Below the pieces are notes generated by a model. It did not search any database, was not told where the DNA came from, and saw only the letters and a program-made list of their open reading frames with translations. From an uncultured Clostridia bacterium (GTDB lineage Bacteria > Bacillota > Clostridia > Christensenellales > Aristaeellaceae), in NCBI GenBank assembly GCA_946410395.1, contig CAMKAE010000024.1, positions 1 through 15,510 of the forward strand: a stretch of 15,510 nt of DNA. The letters are read 5' to 3'. Of this stretch, positions 6,526 through 14,103 are shown piece by piece (the stretch's first letter is position 1; each line of letters begins with the position of its first letter). The translations under genes were made by a program, and so were the position numbers.

Positions 6526-6738
6526 TCACCCTTCATCCTTCGGCATGTAGGACGCGGCCAGGATCCGGTCCGCCGGAATCGTGATCCTGCGCGGCGGCCG
6601 CAGAATGTACAGGGACACCATATTCCCCTCAAGCTTCTCCACCGCGGCGCTGACCTGCCGCAGCCGCCCGTCCTCCTCGGTCAGAATCAGGCGGATGGGC
6701 TTGTCGTGCTCCAGGGAATACTGCAGAAACCGTTCCAT
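6526..6738 (-). CDS. Small conserved-looking protein of unknown function
   Basis: This 70-residue protein starts at an ATG with GGAGGG 7 bases upstream and only 3 bases after the stop of the GT-C-like gene, so it is very likely translated. It has no membrane segment or cysteine. The sequence alternates beta-strand-like stretches (PIRLILTEEDG, RQVSAAVEKLEGNMVSLYIL, RRITIPADRILAASYM), suggesting a single small beta-barrel. The pattern loosely recalls WYL/Sm-like barrels, but that is only a guess. A 135-base gap with GC-rich stems separates it from the kinase gene, and I see no clear promoter or terminator there. Confidence 0.68.
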   Translation of the reverse strand: MERFLQYSLEHDKPIRLILTEEDGRLRQVSAAVEKLEGNMVSLYILRPPRRITIPADRILAASYMPKDEG

Positions 6739-6741
6739 GCC

Positions 6742-8904
6742 TCAGCCCTCCGGCACCTTCCAGATCACGATGCCCTCCCGGTCATACACCCGCTCCAGCA
6801 GGCGGTCCAGCCCCGCCTCGTCCAGGACATAGTTGTAGCGCTCGTCCGGGGAGACATACACATAGTCCACGCCGTACTTGTCCAGCACCGACGCGTAGGC
6901 GGACGGCATAGCGTAGAAGCTGCGCACGTCCGCGTTGGCCTCCCGCGTGTCGAAGCCGTGCCAGTACAGCCACAGGTCAGGCCCGCACACCACGCTTCGT
7001 CCGGCGATGGAGTCCACCGGGTTCAGGTGCTGATTGCCGGTGAGGAACACGCTGCCCTCCGGCGTGTTCTCATCGATGTATTCCGCGGCAGCCACCTCAT
7101 GCACGTCGAAGGCCTGATAGTCCGACACCACCTCCCGGCACAGGGTCAGCCCCGCCGACAGGAAGGTCACAAGGGCCAGGAGGATCGCCAGCGGCCACCG
7201 GGACCGCAGCCCCTTCAGCTTTGCGAAGACCGTGAAGAAGTAGTCCGCGGCCACGCAGGCCATCAGCAGCCAGGCCAGATACAGGAGCTTGTTGTTGTCG
7301 TAATGGTTGGGCTGGAAAACCACCAGCTCCGCCGCCAGCCAGATGAACCCCGCTCCGTACAGGATCCGCCGGTGCCGCGGGTTCTTCTCCAGCCAGGCCA
7401 GCAGCACCAGCAGGATGGGCAGGCCAATGTTCTTCACATAGAACCACAGGTAGAAGTCCCGCATGCCCGTGCCGTCGTCGAGGTTGTTGACCCAGTTGAA
7501 GTGCAGGTTCAGGAAGCGCTCGTTCTTCTCCGGCGCGGGGCCTGTCAGCGTAAACCAGCCCGCCAGCGCCGCCAGCAGCAGCGCGGCCGTGCCGGCTGTG
7601 ATCATCAGCGGCAGGCAGACCTTCCGGCGCCGCCCGCTCCCGTGCACCACGTCCTCCGGGAAGAGCAGCGCGGCGCTCTGGGCCAGCACCGCCGCGAAGA
7701 GCAGGATCACGTTCCGCGTGGTCTCCGGCGCGCTCCCCAGGCTCTGCAGGAAGGTAAAGCGGATCAGCTGCGGCGCCGCGAGCGTCACGGTGACGGCCAC
7801 ATACGCGGCGTAGTGCCGGAGGCGCACAAGCCGGGCCGGGCCGTGGATCATGTCGTAGGTCAGGAAGCCCGCGGAGCACAGCGCCAGGGCCAGGAAGGAG
7901 TGGGTGTGGATCAGCGGGAGAGCGCCGGCCCAGAGGCCCAGCAGCAGCGTCTGCCGCCAGCCGCCCCACGGCTGCTGCCGGTCAGCGTGCAGCGTCCACA
8001 GCAGGTAAAAGCACGGGATGACCATGCTGTATCCCCCCAGCAGGGTCCGCTGGGGCACGAACAGGTCCGCGATCAGGTTTGACCAGCGCAGGTTGTTGGG
8101 CTCGGGCTGGTTGGTGGGCGTCGCGTAGTACCCGGTCATGATCTCGTTGAGCCGCCCCGCGACCTTCAGCGTGCCGTCCGCTTCAAATCCCGCCGCCTGG
8201 TCGAAATTGTACAGAAAGCCCAGGCCGCCGTTGAGGAAGAACAGCAGCGCGGCCACCACGGCCGCCCGGCGCGCCACCGTCAGCTCCCGGGTCAGGGTCA
8301 TGACCCCCAGGCAGGTCAGGAAGAACATCAGCACCGCCGGGACGATGGTCGCCGCCTGCAGGCTGAGCCCGAAAAGGCAGAAGGAGGTGGACAGGCTGTC
8401 CGTCAGGAAGGGATAGGTCAGCCTGTGTCCGGGATACATGGTGTATTCCGGCGGGAAGGCCGCGTTGCGCATGCCCGCGATGAAGGCCGTGTGCATGGGC
8501 AGATCACCGTAGGTGGACTGGCCCACCGACCAGCCGCCGGTCGCGTCCGGCCGGTACACATGCGTATACTGCAGATAAGCGAAAAGGACCGTCAGCGGCA
8601 CCGCCACGCACATCGCCGCCAGCAGCTGAAACCACTCCTCCCGGTCCCAGCGCACCGGCTCGCGGCGGTCCCGCGCCGCCCAGGCCCCGGCCGTCAGCAC
8701 GGCCAGCGCAGCCCAGGCCGCCATGTGCGCCGCACGGGAAAAGCGCAGCGCAAAGGCAAAGAGCGCCGGCAGCCACATCATCAGCAGCACGCCCAGCGAC
8801 AGGCCCAGCCACAGCCGGTTCAGCGGCCGCACCCGCGGCAGCAGCCATTCCGCAATCAGCACGCCGCAGAGCAGGTACGGGATCAGGTAGAGGATCGCAA
8901 GCAT
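6742..8904 (-). CDS. Polytopic membrane protein, GT-C glycosyltransferase-like
   Basis: This 720-residue protein has a dozen or more hydrophobic segments through about residue 610 and a soluble C-terminal domain from about 590 to 720. A loop after the early helices carries YGDLPMHTAFIAGM (Asp at about 134) followed by PGHRLTYPFLTDSLS. An Asp-bearing outer loop of this kind is the hallmark of GT-C enzymes, which transfer sugars from lipid-linked donors on the outer face of the membrane. The C-terminal domain has the KYGVDYVYVSPDE motif often seen at the end of such proteins. No donor or acceptor can be assigned. The ATG at 8904 follows AAGAGG at about 7 bases and lies 18 bases after the lactonase gene. 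An O-antigen or teichoic-acid-type membrane protein without transferase activity is the main alternative. Confidence 0.72.
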   Translation of the reverse strand: MLAILYLIPYLLCGVLIAEWLLPRVRPLNRLWLGLSLGVLLMMWLPALFAFALRFSRAAHMAAWAALAVLTAGAWAARDRREPVRWDREEWFQLLAAMCVAVPLTVLFAYLQYTHVYRPDATGGWSVGQSTYGDLPMHTAFIAGMRNAAFPPEYTMYPGHRLTYPFLTDSLSTSFCLFGLSLQAATIVPAVLMFFLTCLGVMTLTRELTVARRAAVVAALLFFLNGGLGFLYNFDQAAGFEADGTLKVAGRLNEIMTGYYATPTNQPEPNNLRWSNLIADLFVPQRTLLGGYSMVIPCFYLLWTLHADRQQPWGGWRQTLLLGLWAGALPLIHTHSFLALALCSAGFLTYDMIHGPARLVRLRHYAAYVAVTVTLAAPQLIRFTFLQSLGSAPETTRNVILLFAAVLAQSAALLFPEDVVHGSGRRRKVCLPLMITAGTAALLLAALAGWFTLTGPAPEKNERFLNLHFNWVNNLDDGTGMRDFYLWFYVKNIGLPILLVLLAWLEKNPRHRRILYGAGFIWLAAELVVFQPNHYDNNKLLYLAWLLMACVAADYFFTVFAKLKGLRSRWPLAILLALVTFLSAGLTLCREVVSDYQAFDVHEVAAAEYIDENTPEGSVFLTGNQHLNPVDSIAGRSVVCGPDLWLYWHGFDTREANADVRSFYAMPSAYASVLDKYGVDYVYVSPDERYNYVLDEAGLDRLLERVYDREGIVIWKVPEG

Positions 8905-8922
8905 GTCCTTGCCTCTTTTCGT

Positions 8923-9930
8923 TTATTTCAGCGGAACCACGCAGGTGGGCTGCGCGGGCGCCAGGGACAGGAAGGCCGCGGGCCGGAGGCGCAGGCCCTC
9001 CCGACGCAGCAGCGAGACGCCGCCAGAGCCCTCGTCCGCCGTCAGGCACCAGGTTTCGTCCATCCACACGTCCCGGGGCGTCTTCCGGTCATGCATGTGG
9101 TATGCCGGCTCGCCCAGCAGCCCGTCCGGGCCGGCGGGAAACAGGGCCACGCACTCGCACTCGCGGCAGCCGGTGTACACCGTGTCCCCTGCCTGCCGGA
9201 TCGCGCTGACCCGGAACGGCTCCGCAAAGTCCGCCGGCAGGGCGCGCCGGGTCTGCAGGATCTCTCCGGTGAAGCGGTTCACGGTGAAGACCTGTCCGCC
9301 CAGCTCCGCGTTGACCCGCAGCAGCGCGGGATGTCCCGGTACGGCGCAGGTGTGGCGCGGGCCGCACCCGGCCGGAAAGCCCAGGCTCGTCTCGGGCGCG
9401 AGCCGGCCGGTCTCCCGGTCCAGGCGGTACACCGCCACCCGGTCCAGTCCCAGGTCCGCCACATACACCCGGTCATCAAGCACCAGGGCGGAGTGGATGT
9501 GAGGGCCCTCCTGGCGCTCCGCGTTGGGCCCATGTCCCTCGTGCCGGATACGGTCCGTTCGCGTGCGGGGCATGCCGGTCTCGTCCAGCGCCCAGACGTC
9601 CAGCGTGCCGTCCATGTAGTTGCTGACAAAGAGAAAGCGCGCCCGGTCGTCCAGCGCCAGGTGGCAGGGCGCGCTGCCTGCCGGGAAGCGCCGGCGCAGC
9701 GTCCAGCCGTCGCCATCCCGGGCAAACACCGCCAGCCGTCCCTCCGGCACCCGCTCCTCCACGGCATAGAGCAGCGCTCCGCCGGGATGGGGCAGCAGCC
9801 AGGAGGGGTTCTCCGCGTCGCCGCAGGCCCAGGCGCAGCGCAGCGCGCCGGTCTGTGTGTCCAGGATCACCCGGAACAGGCTTGCCGTTCCCGCCTGCGC
9901 ATAACTGCCGACCAGAAAATGCCGTTCCAT
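8923..9930 (-). CDS. pgl: 6-phosphogluconolactonase-like beta-propeller (lactonase family)
   Basis: This 335-residue cytoplasmic protein has the length and repeat pattern of the YbhE/Pgl lactonase family, a seven-bladed propeller that hydrolyses 6-phosphogluconolactone in the pentose phosphate pathway. Recognisable segments include PSWLLPHPGGALLYAVEE (about 42-59), GSAPCHLALDDRARFLFVSN (85-104), the family signature HGPNAERQEGPHIHSA (about 133-148), and VADLGLDRVAVYRLD. No signal peptide is present. The ATG follows AGAGGAGA. It is the first gene of the middle unit and is followed by the GT-C-like gene, an unusual neighbour for a pentose-phosphate enzyme. Other family members act on other lactones, so the substrate is an inference. 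Confidence 0.88.
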   Translation of the reverse strand: MERHFLVGSYAQAGTASLFRVILDTQTGALRCAWACGDAENPSWLLPHPGGALLYAVEERVPEGRLAVFARDGDGWTLRRRFPAGSAPCHLALDDRARFLFVSNYMDGTLDVWALDETGMPRTRTDRIRHEGHGPNAERQEGPHIHSALVLDDRVYVADLGLDRVAVYRLDRETGRLAPETSLGFPAGCGPRHTCAVPGHPALLRVNAELGGQVFTVNRFTGEILQTRRALPADFAEPFRVSAIRQAGDTVYTGCRECECVALFPAGPDGLLGEPAYHMHDRKTPRDVWMDETWCLTADEGSGGVSLLRREGLRLRPAAFLSLAPAQPTCVVPLK

Positions 9931-9970
9931 GCCGTTCTCTCCTCTGTGCCGCGCTCAAGTGAACTCATCA

Positions 9971-9993
9971 TAAATAGTACGAAGTACTATTTA
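9971..9993. promoter_or_regulatory. Perfect dyad, probable operator upstream of the lactonase gene
   Basis: The arms TAAATAGTAC (9971-9980) and GTACTATTTA (9984-9993) are perfect inverted repeats around GAA. The site is AT-rich in a GC-rich region and lies 41 bases upstream of the lactonase ATG. A minus-strand TATGAT at 9967-9972 is a fair -10 box, and the dyad would then cover the -35/-10 spacer, as a repressor site would. No good -35 is present. There is no T-tract, which argues against a terminator. A MarR- or TetR-type regulator is a plausible binder, but none is encoded here. Confidence 0.6.
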
Positions 9994-10020
9994 ACACCTT
10001 GAATGAAAACACTCCGCATT

Positions 10021-10066
10021 TTCAAAGAAAAACGGAAGGCGAACCGCTGCCGGTGCGTCTCCCGTT
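10021..10066 (-). terminator. Intrinsic terminator of the division-gene cluster
   Basis: On the minus strand a 16-bp stem with two mismatches and one G-T pair (10031-10046 against 10051-10066, loop at 10047-10050) is followed by TTTTTCTTTG. It begins 32 bases after the divIVA stop codon and separates the division cluster from the lactonase unit. Confidence 0.9.
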
Positions 10067-10098
10067 CGGATCATCGTCAGGACGCTGCGCGGCCCGGC

Positions 10099-10662
10099 TC
10101 ACAGATCGTTGATCTTGTCCATGGCTTCCTGCTGCGCCTGCAGCAGAGCTTCAAAGCGGGTGCGGTAATCCGCGACCGTCTTTTTCAGGGCGTCCACCTG
10201 GTTGGTGAGGCTGTCGCGCTCCGCCGCCAGGTCCCCGATGCGGGCCCGGGCCTCCTCGTTGGCCTGCTCGATGAGCTTCTCCGCCTGCTGTTTGGCCTCG
10301 GCGATGGTCTCTTCCTTCACCTTGGCTGCCATCTCCAGCATGGCCAGGATCCGGGTGTTACTGTCGTCAGCCGCGGCCATCTTCAGCTCGGGCTCGGGCT
10401 TTTTCTCCTCCGCGGGCTTGGCTACCGGCACCACCTTGGTGACCTGGGGCACGGCCTCGGGCGCGGGCTGGGCGGCGGCGCGGCTCGCGGCGGCCTGGGC
10501 CTCCAGCAGCTGCTGCTTCAGCGCAGCCTGCTCGTTGTTCATCCGCTCAAACTCATCGCAGATCTCGTCCAGGAAGGCGTCCACCGCCTCCCGGTCATAA
10601 CCCCGGGGCTTGACGTCAAACTCCTTGTCCACAATGGTCTGGATGGTGATTCTCTCGCTCAT
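10099..10662 (-). CDS. divIVA: DivIVA-family polar/septal coiled-coil protein
   Basis: This 187-residue protein has the DivIVA lipid-binding domain at the N-terminus: FDVKPRGYDREAVDAFLDEI at about 15-34, including the conserved RGYD. A first coiled coil runs to about 62, followed by an Ala/Pro/Lys-rich linker (63-100) and a second long coiled coil (about 104-184). The family binds negatively curved membrane at poles and septa and recruits division or wall-synthesis proteins. I chose the ATG at 10662 because AAAGGAG lies 7 bases upstream and the conserved domain begins at once. An upstream in-frame start at 10713 would overlap ylmH. It is the last gene before the terminator at 10021-10066. Confidence 0.95.
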   Translation of the reverse strand: MSERITIQTIVDKEFDVKPRGYDREAVDAFLDEICDEFERMNNEQAALKQQLLEAQAAASRAAAQPAPEAVPQVTKVVPVAKPAEEKKPEPELKMAAADDSNTRILAMLEMAAKVKEETIAEAKQQAEKLIEQANEEARARIGDLAAERDSLTNQVDALKKTVADYRTRFEALLQAQQEAMDKINDL

Positions 10663-10696
10663 GGCTGAACTCCTTTCGGTTTTGTGATCCGGGCTG

Positions 10697-11437
10697 TCAG
10701 CGGTCCCGGACAAACAGCGCCAGCCGCACTGGCAGCCGGCCCTTGCGGTTGGGCGCTCCGGCCTCCCGCAGAATGACCCGCCCGGTGCCCCGGACGCTGA
10801 TGATCTCCCCCGGCGCGATCAGCCGGTCCACGCGCTCCTCCGGGTGATGGCCGACGCTCACGTCTCCCCGCCGGATGCGCTCCGCGGCCTGGGCTCTGGA
10901 GAGCCGCAGGGCCTCGGCCAGCAGGCAGTCCAGGCGCAGGGAGGCCACGGTTCCGCTGACGGCGGTGCCCTCGGGGGCTTCGAGCTGCGGCGGGCTGTCC
11001 ATCAGACTCACCCGCAGGGCCGTCCGGCCGGCCTCCCGCCATTCAGCGGGCAGGCGCGCCGCGAACACCGGCATCGCGCACAGATACGCGCAGCCGTCGG
11101 CCGTCACCAGGTCGCCCATCCAGCTCCGGTCTGTGCCCAGGGCCATGAGGCTCCCGAGCAGATCCCGGTGATCCGGCGCAGAGAAGCGGGCATTCCAGCC
11201 GATCCGGACCCACTGCAGGTCAAACGCCGGTTCTTCCCCTTCCGGGTAGAAGCAGACCTGCAGGCGTTCCGCGCCTTCCCGGCCGCCGTCAAAGGCCGCC
11301 AGGACGCCGGCCTCCCGGGCCTCGTGAACCGCCCGGGGCACGTCCTCCGCCGGGATGAAGCGCCCGGTCACCGCCCGCTGCGATTTCGCCGCGCGCACAG
11401 CGCACTCCCGCAGCCACAGATCCTCCATCGTCACCAT
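10697..11437 (-). CDS. ylmH: YlmH-family RNA-binding protein with an S4 domain
   Basis: This 246-residue protein has an N-terminal YlmH-type domain and a C-terminal S4 RNA-binding domain at about 164-225. The S4 core reads SLRLDCLLAEALRLSRAQAA and continues with RIRRGDVSVG. YlmH homologues sit next to sepF and divIVA across the Bacillota. Recent work on the family links it to rescue of stalled ribosomes by binding peptidyl-tRNA-obstructed 50S subunits. The ATG at 11437 overlaps the yggT stop codon by 7 bases, with GGTGGG upstream. A second ATG at 11428 is also possible. The 34-base gap to divIVA carries only the divIVA ribosome binding site. Confidence 0.92.
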   Translation of the reverse strand: MVTMEDLWLRECAVRAAKSQRAVTGRFIPAEDVPRAVHEAREAGVLAAFDGGREGAERLQVCFYPEGEEPAFDLQWVRIGWNARFSAPDHRDLLGSLMALGTDRSWMGDLVTADGCAYLCAMPVFAARLPAEWREAGRTALRVSLMDSPPQLEAPEGTAVSGTVASLRLDCLLAEALRLSRAQAAERIRRGDVSVGHHPEERVDRLIAPGEIISVRGTGRVILREAGAPNRKGRLPVRLALFVRDR

Positions 11438-11709
11438 ATGCTGCCCACCACAAACAGCCGCAGCACCAGCAGCACCAGGCGCATCAGCAGATACACCACC
11501 AGCGGCGACCAGTCCAGAATCTGCATCTGGACGGGCAAGCGCGCCCTCAGGAAGCGGCGGATGGGGTTGAGCACCGTGTCCACCAGGCGGTTGAGCGCCT
11601 CGGTGAACCAGTTGGGTCTCGGCCGGACGAAGGACAGGATGACATACGCCAGCAGGATCAGACTGAAAACGCTGAAGACCCAGTTGACGACTCTGTACAG
11701 TGTCAGCAT
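11431..11709 (-). CDS. yggT: YggT-family membrane protein
   Basis: This 92-residue protein has membrane helices at about 5-27 and 67-90. Between them is the conserved loop with PRPNWFTEALNRLVDTVLNP then IRRFLR, which is the YggT (YlmG) family signature. The family has no firm biochemical function and is associated with division-site and envelope organisation. The ATG follows GGGAGG at 5 bases, 12 bases after the sepF stop. It overlaps the start of ylmH. Confidence 0.93.
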   Translation of the reverse strand: MLTLYRVVNWVFSVFSLILLAYVILSFVRPRPNWFTEALNRLVDTVLNPIRRFLRARLPVQMQILDWSPLVVYLLMRLVLLVLRLFVVGSIW

Positions 11710-11721
11710 GGCGGCCTCCCG

Positions 11722-13347
11722 TCACTCTACGGCGCGGTAGTTGCCGAAGACCGGCGGCCGCTTGGGCCGCTTGCCGCTGAGGATGGCACTCTCGGCGCCG
11801 GGCCAGCGCACCGCGGCGTCCTGCTCGTTCATCTGCCGGATGGACTCGTAGGCGATGACCGTCACCGTGGCCGGCGCGATCAGGTAGATGCTCCGCGCCG
11901 AGATGCGGGTGAAGGTGCAGTTCATGGTGTAGGCCGCGCCGTAGAGCAGGTCCAGGCAGCGCTGGTTCTCGCGCTCGTCCCGGATCAGCTCGGTGTTGAC
12001 GATCACGCTCTCCCCGTTGCGCATGAACTCGATCAGGCGATAGCAGGTGGAGGCGGACATCGGCTGGGTCAGGCGCTCGACATGGCGGTACGCCGTGCCG
12101 TCATTGCCCACGAACATATTGGGCATGTAGCTCAGGTTGTCCGGCTGCTGCGCGGGCTGCATCGGCTGCACAGGCTGGGCGGGCTGCACCGGCGGCTGCC
12201 AGGGCTGCATCGCCTGCTGGGCCGTCGGCTGGAAGGGCTGGGGCTGCGCGGCGAAAGGTTCAGAGGGCTGCACAGGCGCCGAGGGCTGAGCGGCACGGTC
12301 CTTGCGCGCGTCCTCCCGCTGCTTCACGCCAAAGCCGGTATCGCCGCCCAGCTGGAACTTCGACTGATAGGGCTTGTCCTGTTTCTGGGCGAAATTCTGC
12401 TGGTAGCCGCCGTCCGCCGCGCCTTTCCCGTACCGGCTGCCCTGGGCGGCATAGCGGTTCTTGACCGCCTTGCCCCGGTTGGGCTGGGGCGCAGGCTGCG
12501 CAAGGCCCTGATAGCCGCTGGGGGTCACGGGGATCGCCACGCTGCTGCGCTGGGTGGGCTCGTCGTCCACGGGGATTCCGCCGGAGTAGCCGATCTCCGC
12601 GCGCCCTGAGCGCCGCTGCGCGGGCTGGGCCGGCGCGGGCTCGGATGGGGTGTCACCGCCCGCGAAGCCGGGCCGCTGGTAGATCACGGGGGGCTGGCTG
12701 TTGGCCGCCTGGAAGGTGACCGGGCGCTGCATGCCGGGAATCTGTACCTGGCTGCCCGCCGGGGGCGCGCTCATGGACGCGGCCGGCGTCTGCGGGGCAT
12801 AGCCGCCGTTCAGGCCCATCCGGGGCTGTGCCGCGCCGGCCTGGACCGGGGCGGGCATGCTCTGCGGCAGCGGGAAGTTCTGCCCGGCGGCCATGGGCTG
12901 GCGGTACACCGCGCTCTGGGCCGCCGTCTCGGGCCGGCGGTAGGCGTTCGCGCCCTGGCGGTATCCGGCGGGCTGCGCCGTGGCCGGGGGCTGCGCGAAG
13001 AGGGCGCTCTGGGCCGTGGTCACCGGGGCCTGAGGCGCGCCGGGCTGCGTATAGGACGGCGCCAAAGGCGCGCCGGGCTGGGTGAAGGCCGGCGCGGCCT
13101 GATAGCCCACGGAGTATCCGGTATAGCCCGGCTGGCCGAACTGGGCCGCGCCGCTTCCCCGGAAGACCGGGGACTGCGCCGCCGCGCGCTGCGCCTGCGT
13201 GCCGGTGATCCGGGAGCGCCGCACACGCTGCTGCGCCTCCGGGTGATAGCCGGACCGTCCGCCGCCGGGCAGATTGGACTCCTCGCTGTAAAAGGGTCCC
13301 TTCTGGAACTTGTCCGCGACCGACGAGAAGAACCGTGAGATCGCCAT
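11722..13347 (-). CDS. sepF: SepF cell-division protein with a very long disordered insert
   Basis: This 541-residue protein has the architecture of SepF, the FtsZ membrane tether, but the family is usually about 150-200 residues. The N-terminus (MAISRFFSSVADKF) is an amphipathic membrane-binding helix. The C-terminal SepF domain spans about 421-502 and contains MRNGESVIVNTELI, RCLDLLYGAAYTMNCTFTRI and SIYLIAPATVTVIAYES. Between them lie about 360 residues rich in Gln, Ala, Pro and Gly, with short recurring motifs (TQPGAP, QPAQPVQP, MQPAQQP), probably disordered. A tail of about 40 basic/Pro-containing residues follows the domain. The reading frame is open throughout. The ATG follows AAGGAG at 7 bases. 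It lies between yggS and yggT, the normal place for sepF. Confidence 0.93.
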   Translation of the reverse strand: MAISRFFSSVADKFQKGPFYSEESNLPGGGRSGYHPEAQQRVRRSRITGTQAQRAAAQSPVFRGSGAAQFGQPGYTGYSVGYQAAPAFTQPGAPLAPSYTQPGAPQAPVTTAQSALFAQPPATAQPAGYRQGANAYRRPETAAQSAVYRQPMAAGQNFPLPQSMPAPVQAGAAQPRMGLNGGYAPQTPAASMSAPPAGSQVQIPGMQRPVTFQAANSQPPVIYQRPGFAGGDTPSEPAPAQPAQRRSGRAEIGYSGGIPVDDEPTQRSSVAIPVTPSGYQGLAQPAPQPNRGKAVKNRYAAQGSRYGKGAADGGYQQNFAQKQDKPYQSKFQLGGDTGFGVKQREDARKDRAAQPSAPVQPSEPFAAQPQPFQPTAQQAMQPWQPPVQPAQPVQPMQPAQQPDNLSYMPNMFVGNDGTAYRHVERLTQPMSASTCYRLIEFMRNGESVIVNTELIRDERENQRCLDLLYGAAYTMNCTFTRISARSIYLIAPATVTVIAYESIRQMNEQDAAVRWPGAESAILSGKRPKRPPVFGNYRAVE

Positions 13348-13374
13348 TTTGCTTCTCCTTCTCTATCCGTTCAG

Positions 13375-13391
13375 CGGAGGCAGAGCCTCCG
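13375..13391. other. Perfect hairpin in the yggS-sepF gap
   Basis: CGGAGGC (13375-13381) and GCCTCCG (13385-13391) form a perfect 7-bp stem with a 3-base loop. On the minus strand a T-run comes before the stem, not after it, so it is not an intrinsic terminator for yggS. It may protect the sepF mRNA or tune its translation. Confidence 0.5.
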
Positions 13392-13398
13392 GAAAAAA

Positions 13399-14082
13399 TC
13401 AGCTTCTGGGCCCGAAGATCGCGCTGCCCACGCGCACCATGGTGGCGCCGCAGCGCACCGCCAGGGGGAAGTCCCCCGACATCCCCATGGAGAGCTCCTC
13501 GATCCGCGTATCCTGTACCGCCTCGTCCCGCATGCGCTCAAAGAGCGTGCGCATGTCCGTGAACAGGCGGGTCAGCAGGGCTTCGTCCCGGGTGTCCGGC
13601 ATGACGGCCATCAGGCCCCGGATGTCCAGGCCGGGCAGCTTTGCCGCCGCGCGGATGAAATCCGGCACCTCCTCAGGCGCCATGCCGCCCTTTTGCGGCT
13701 CGCCGGCCGGGCTGACCTGGATCAGCACCGGCATCCGCACCCCGTGCAGGCCGGCCTGCCGGTCGATCTCCTGCGCCAGGGACCACCGGTCCAGCGAGTG
13801 AATCAGGCATACCTCATTTATTATATACTTTACTTTGTTGCTTTGCAACCTCCCGATGAGGTGAACGCGGAAGTTTTTGTTCAGCTCCGGGAGCTTTTCC
13901 CGCAGCTCCTGCACGCGGTTCTCTCCCACGTCCGTCACGCCCATCTCCGCCAGGGGCAGGATGTCCGCCAGCGGGTGGGTCTTCGTCACCGCCACCAGCC
14001 TGGGCAGGGGACGGTCCCCCGCGGCTTCCCGGATCGCGGCCCGGACCTGCTCCAGGTGCTGCCGCAGCGCTTCTCTCTCCAT
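13399..14082 (-). CDS. yggS: YggS/PLPBP pyridoxal-phosphate homeostasis protein
   Basis: This 227-residue protein has the single-domain alanine-racemase-like barrel of the COG0325 family, which binds PLP and keeps vitamin B6 and amino-acid pools balanced without known enzymatic activity. Visible motifs are LVAVTKTH with the PLP lysine at residue 34, GENRVQE, HLIGRLQSNKVKYI and the C-terminal SMGMSGDFPLAVRCGATMV then RVGSAIFG. The length is normal. The ATG follows GGGAGG at 9 bases and lies 21 bases after the HlyD-like gene. Codons for about residues 84-96 are strikingly AT-rich compared with the rest of the gene and contain a promoter-like sequence (see 13820-13848). Confidence 0.95.
   Translation of the reverse strand: MEREALRQHLEQVRAAIREAAGDRPLPRLVAVTKTHPLADILPLAEMGVTDVGENRVQELREKLPELNKNFRVHLIGRLQSNKVKYIINEVCLIHSLDRWSLAQEIDRQAGLHGVRMPVLIQVSPAGEPQKGGMAPEEVPDFIRAAAKLPGLDIRGLMAVMPDTRDEALLTRLFTDMRTLFERMRDEAVQDTRIEELSMGMSGDFPLAVRCGATMVRVGSAIFGPRS
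13820..13848 (-). promoter_or_regulatory. Probable internal sigma-A promoter within yggS, directed at sepF
   Basis: On the minus strand, TTGCAA (13843-13848) and a perfect TATAAT (13820-13825) are separated by exactly 17 bases. They sit in a patch of about 45 AT-rich bases inside a GC-rich coding sequence. Transcription would start near 13813 and give sepF a leader of about 465 bases that includes most of the rest of yggS. Confidence 0.65.
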
Positions 14083-14103
14083 CTGTCAACGCCTCCCGAA
14101 GGC

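Noticed and set aside
4051..8082. A 4-kb open frame on the plus strand, 1343 codons
   Set aside because: It runs antisense across well-supported genes (sigma, LRR, kinase, GT-C-like) and the gaps between them. Its translation is rich in His, Gln, Arg and Val with no domain pattern, as expected from the complement of GC-rich coding DNA.
13375..13391. Intrinsic terminator between yggS and sepF
   Set aside because: The T-run lies before the stem on the coding strand, not after it, and sepF follows directly.
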